In this document: positions 63,301 through 64,000 of the stretch, piece by piece
Layout: every line of letters starts with the position of its first letter
Position numbering within the stretch: the first letter of the stretch is position 1
Source: Gordius sp. MW1
Taxonomy: Eukaryota; Nematomorpha; Gordioida; Gordea; Gordiidae
DNA length: 64,000 nt
Direction: 5' to 3'
NCBI GenBank assembly: GCA_964036665.1
Contig: OZ038528.1
Span: forward strand, 5,834,501-5,898,500
Made by a program: the position numbers and the translations under genes
The notes under the pieces: model-generated
What the model saw: the letters and a program-made list of their open reading frames with translations, nothing else
Told to the model about the DNA's origin: nothing
The model's database searches: none

Positions 63301-63961
63301 AAAATGATTAGAAGGAAATAGCCCGCGATATTCCGGGCAATATAGCACATTATCAGGAAAAGATTTATGTACTACTTATCAGATGATAACGTTTTTACCT
63401 AATTAGAAAATGTTGTAATATAGTTAGCTCGGCATCGTAAAAGTGACAATGATCAGGTTTTGAGTTAAGAGGAAATAATTATTACAATTATTTTTAATAT
63501 CAAAATTACTTTAAGGAAAAAACTTCGGGAGGGGCAGATGCTGCTCCCTTCGCCTGACTTGCCTCAGCCAATGGATAACCTAGTTGATATATGGGCTCAC
63601 TTTTCCTGTTTAAAATAAAATAAAATATTTTTTATAAATTATATAGATATTGAATTATATGGCTGGCATCGCGTCCAACAATCTCAACGATCTCAAAAGT
63701 GGTTGGAAATCTCTCATTTCCGCCACCAAAATAGCTCTTCAGTCGTTGGGGGACAGTTGTCACAAGCCATCCTGCGCCGTAGAATGTGCGCCTCTGTGCG
63801 ACATTTTTAAAATTTTTGTAACTATTCGAGATGACAAAGTTTACGCGACTTACGCTATGGAAGTAGTAGATTTATTGGTTAAATTGCAGGCCATCTACCA
63901 AACAAGTTACACCCACGCAACCTGTCTAGTGATTGTGTCTTGTCCTGTCCATGGCTTGTGA
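48365..63961 (+). CDS. ARFGEF3: ARFGEF3/BIG3 homologue, first 24 exons, 3' part beyond window
   Basis: Exons: 48365-48446, 50810-50858, 52186-52267, 53486-53536, 54533-54601, 55181-55295, 55496-55577, 55672-55767, 56454-56799, 57651-57742, 57849-58003, 58113-58187, 58445-58591, 58685-58876, 59083-59225, 59520-59661, 59882-59992, 60129-60449, 60767-60983, 61984-62091, 62139-62339, 62469-62799, 62917-63126 and 63647 onward. Exons 1-23 sum to 3417 nt in closed phase (1139 codons). Similarity to human BIG3 from memory: MERILKTLLYELSKE at the start, LWKDVCPSLISLFGAS with ETVCALVCQIVKLAGRHSS (exons 8-9), EVDAKILQFCSKFCQG, FNADFLYMTIYKALHLNAKL (15), GRPMLHLIGLWARHIKPHLV (22), FFRFNFNESI (23) and LKSGWKSLISA (24). 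BIG3 is a Golgi/granule scaffold with HEAT-like repeats and a degenerate Sec7 region; no Sec7 glutamic-finger motif is visible. Exon 4, exon 8 start and exon 24 end are the least certain. Confidence 0.88.
49409..49460. mobile_element. GGGCGTAGCC-family MITE right end
   Basis: GGGGGGGGGGCAATTGCCCC then CCCTGGCTGGGCCCATAA. Only one terminus is seen, in ARFGEF3 intron 1. A still weaker piece (GGGAGGGGCAAGTGCCCC) lies near 50290-50335. Confidence 0.45.
50349..50775. mobile_element. hAT-type MITE related to 43686-44033
   Basis: GCCGGCCCGGTCCGTTTTTA on the left, GGCCCGGTTTGTGGGCCGTG and TGGTGTCTG on the right, plus a shared interior (CTAGAATT..CCGAATCTT). Left CAGTTGTCAG and right (reversed) CAGACACCAG pair weakly. 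The target duplication is unclear. It ends 34 bp before ARFGEF3 exon 2. Confidence 0.45.
50941..51052. repeat. 56-bp tandem duplication
   Basis: TAATAAATATGGAGCCTAAA begins at 50941 and recurs at 50997 with one base change; the whole unit is duplicated. It lies in ARFGEF3 intron 2. Confidence 0.8.
51190..51550 (-). mobile_element. RTE LINE 3' fragment
   Basis: The minus strand encodes FLMTKMGIQPMADLI, ENGLRWYGH and VPGKRGRGRPRV, the same C-terminal segment as 31528-31743. It is in ARFGEF3 intron 2, opposite to the gene. Confidence 0.8.
51756..51876. mobile_element. 121-bp hairpin MITE with TA target
   Basis: The two halves are nearly complementary: TAGTGTTGTAAAAATGG and, reversed from the right, TAGTGTTGTCAAAACGG, meeting at GTTTTAGTCGACTAAAAC. 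The outer TA on both sides fits a TA duplication as in Tc1/mariner-type elements. Confidence 0.65.
52414..52572. mobile_element. GGGCGTAGCC-family MITE copy
   Basis: CATGGGCTTAGCCAAAACTA on the left, CCTGGCTACGCCCATG on the right, with GGGGGCAGCCGCCCCTCCCT inside. No target duplication. ARFGEF3 intron 3. Confidence 0.75.
54007..54085 (+). repeat. Decayed tRNA-like SINE candidate, copy 1
   Basis: CGGTGGGTTTGGATTGATAA resembles a pol III A box, and GCGATATTCCGGGCAA a B-box-like segment. It shares GGAAAT..CGCGATATTCCGGGCA with 63281-63361. It is in ARFGEF3 intron 4, same strand. Confidence 0.35.
54215..54379. mobile_element. GGGCGTAGCC-family MITE, intact copy
   Basis: CATGGGCGTAGCCAGGATTG on the left, CCCCTGGCTACGCCTATG on the right, 165 bp. 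The perfect 8-bp duplication AAGCTATT lies at 54207-54214 and 54380-54387. Best-preserved member of the family in the window; it lies about 150 bp before ARFGEF3 exon 5. Confidence 0.85.
56150..56245. repeat. CCCGACCCG repeat fragment
   Basis: AACCCGACCCGAATC, GAAACGGGTTGAATTTGAGT and GCAGAACTCT resemble one worn end of the GAGCCCTGCA hAT-type families. ARFGEF3 intron 8. Confidence 0.35.
61338..61768. mobile_element. hAT-type element with GATGCACCGATACCGATAC ends
   Basis: TAGAGATGCACCGATACCGA on the left; the right end, reversed, reads TAGAGATGCACCGACACC. CGATAC words repeat in both arms. Flanks GTTAATTA and GTAATTAT look like a shifted 8-bp duplication. Elements with these ends occur widely in animals. 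It is in ARFGEF3 intron 19. Confidence 0.75.
63281..63361 (+). repeat. Decayed tRNA-like SINE candidate, copy 2
   Basis: GGTGGAGCTCAATTGATAAA is close to a tRNA A-box region (consensus GTAGCTCAGTTGGTA), followed at tRNA-like spacing by CCCGCGATATTCCGGGC. Shared with 54007-54085. It lies in ARFGEF3 intron 23. Confidence 0.4.
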
Positions 63962-64000
63962 AACTCGTTGCATGACCGTTGTACGTTGTATATTTCATGT

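Overview
This is an AT-rich piece of animal nuclear DNA. The host genes are split by spliceosomal introns (GT..AG, 41 bp to several kb). They are orthologues of animal proteins: MGME1, USH1G/SANS, ARFGEF3/BIG3 and a leucine-rich-repeat receptor. Short TTAGGG-type arrays inside several repeats also fit a metazoan. The repeat mix (Penelope-like, RTE LINE, Helitron, hAT, PIF/Harbinger, many MITEs) suggests an invertebrate, but the lineage cannot be fixed from the sequence alone.

Layout. 1-1.5 kb: repeats. 1.9-3.9 kb: a complete four-exon MGME1 gene on the minus strand, for a mitochondrial DNA exonuclease. 4-37 kb: a repeat desert with no convincing host gene. It holds RTE LINE fragments, a head-to-head pair of Helitron helicase fragments, hAT and Harbinger deletion derivatives, two tandem-repeat blocks, and a 24-32 kb Penelope-like cluster into which a MITE, a hAT element and a LINE have each inserted with clean target-site duplications.

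37.6-45.4 kb: USH1G/SANS homologue (plus strand, six exons). It encodes ankyrin repeats and a long linker, but only the first helix of the usual C-terminal SAM domain before a stop codon. 45.4-47.5 kb: a two-exon LRR transmembrane receptor on the minus strand, whose stop codon lies 14 bp from the USH1G stop (tail to tail). 48.4-64 kb: the first 24 exons of an ARFGEF3/BIG3 homologue on the plus strand, divergent from the LRR gene across about 0.84 kb and running off the right edge. Its introns hold MITEs, an RTE fragment, a hAT element and two decayed tRNA-like SINE candidates.

The host genes do not form an obvious pathway: mitochondrial DNA maintenance (MGME1), a hair-cell/microvillus scaffold family (SANS), a cell-surface LRR protein, and a Golgi/secretory-granule ARF-GEF-like scaffold (BIG3). 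Exon boundaries were set by hand from splice sites, reading phase and remembered family sequences. The phases close exactly for MGME1, USH1G, the LRR gene and ARFGEF3 exons 1-23. Family names rest on recall of known proteins, not on a database search.
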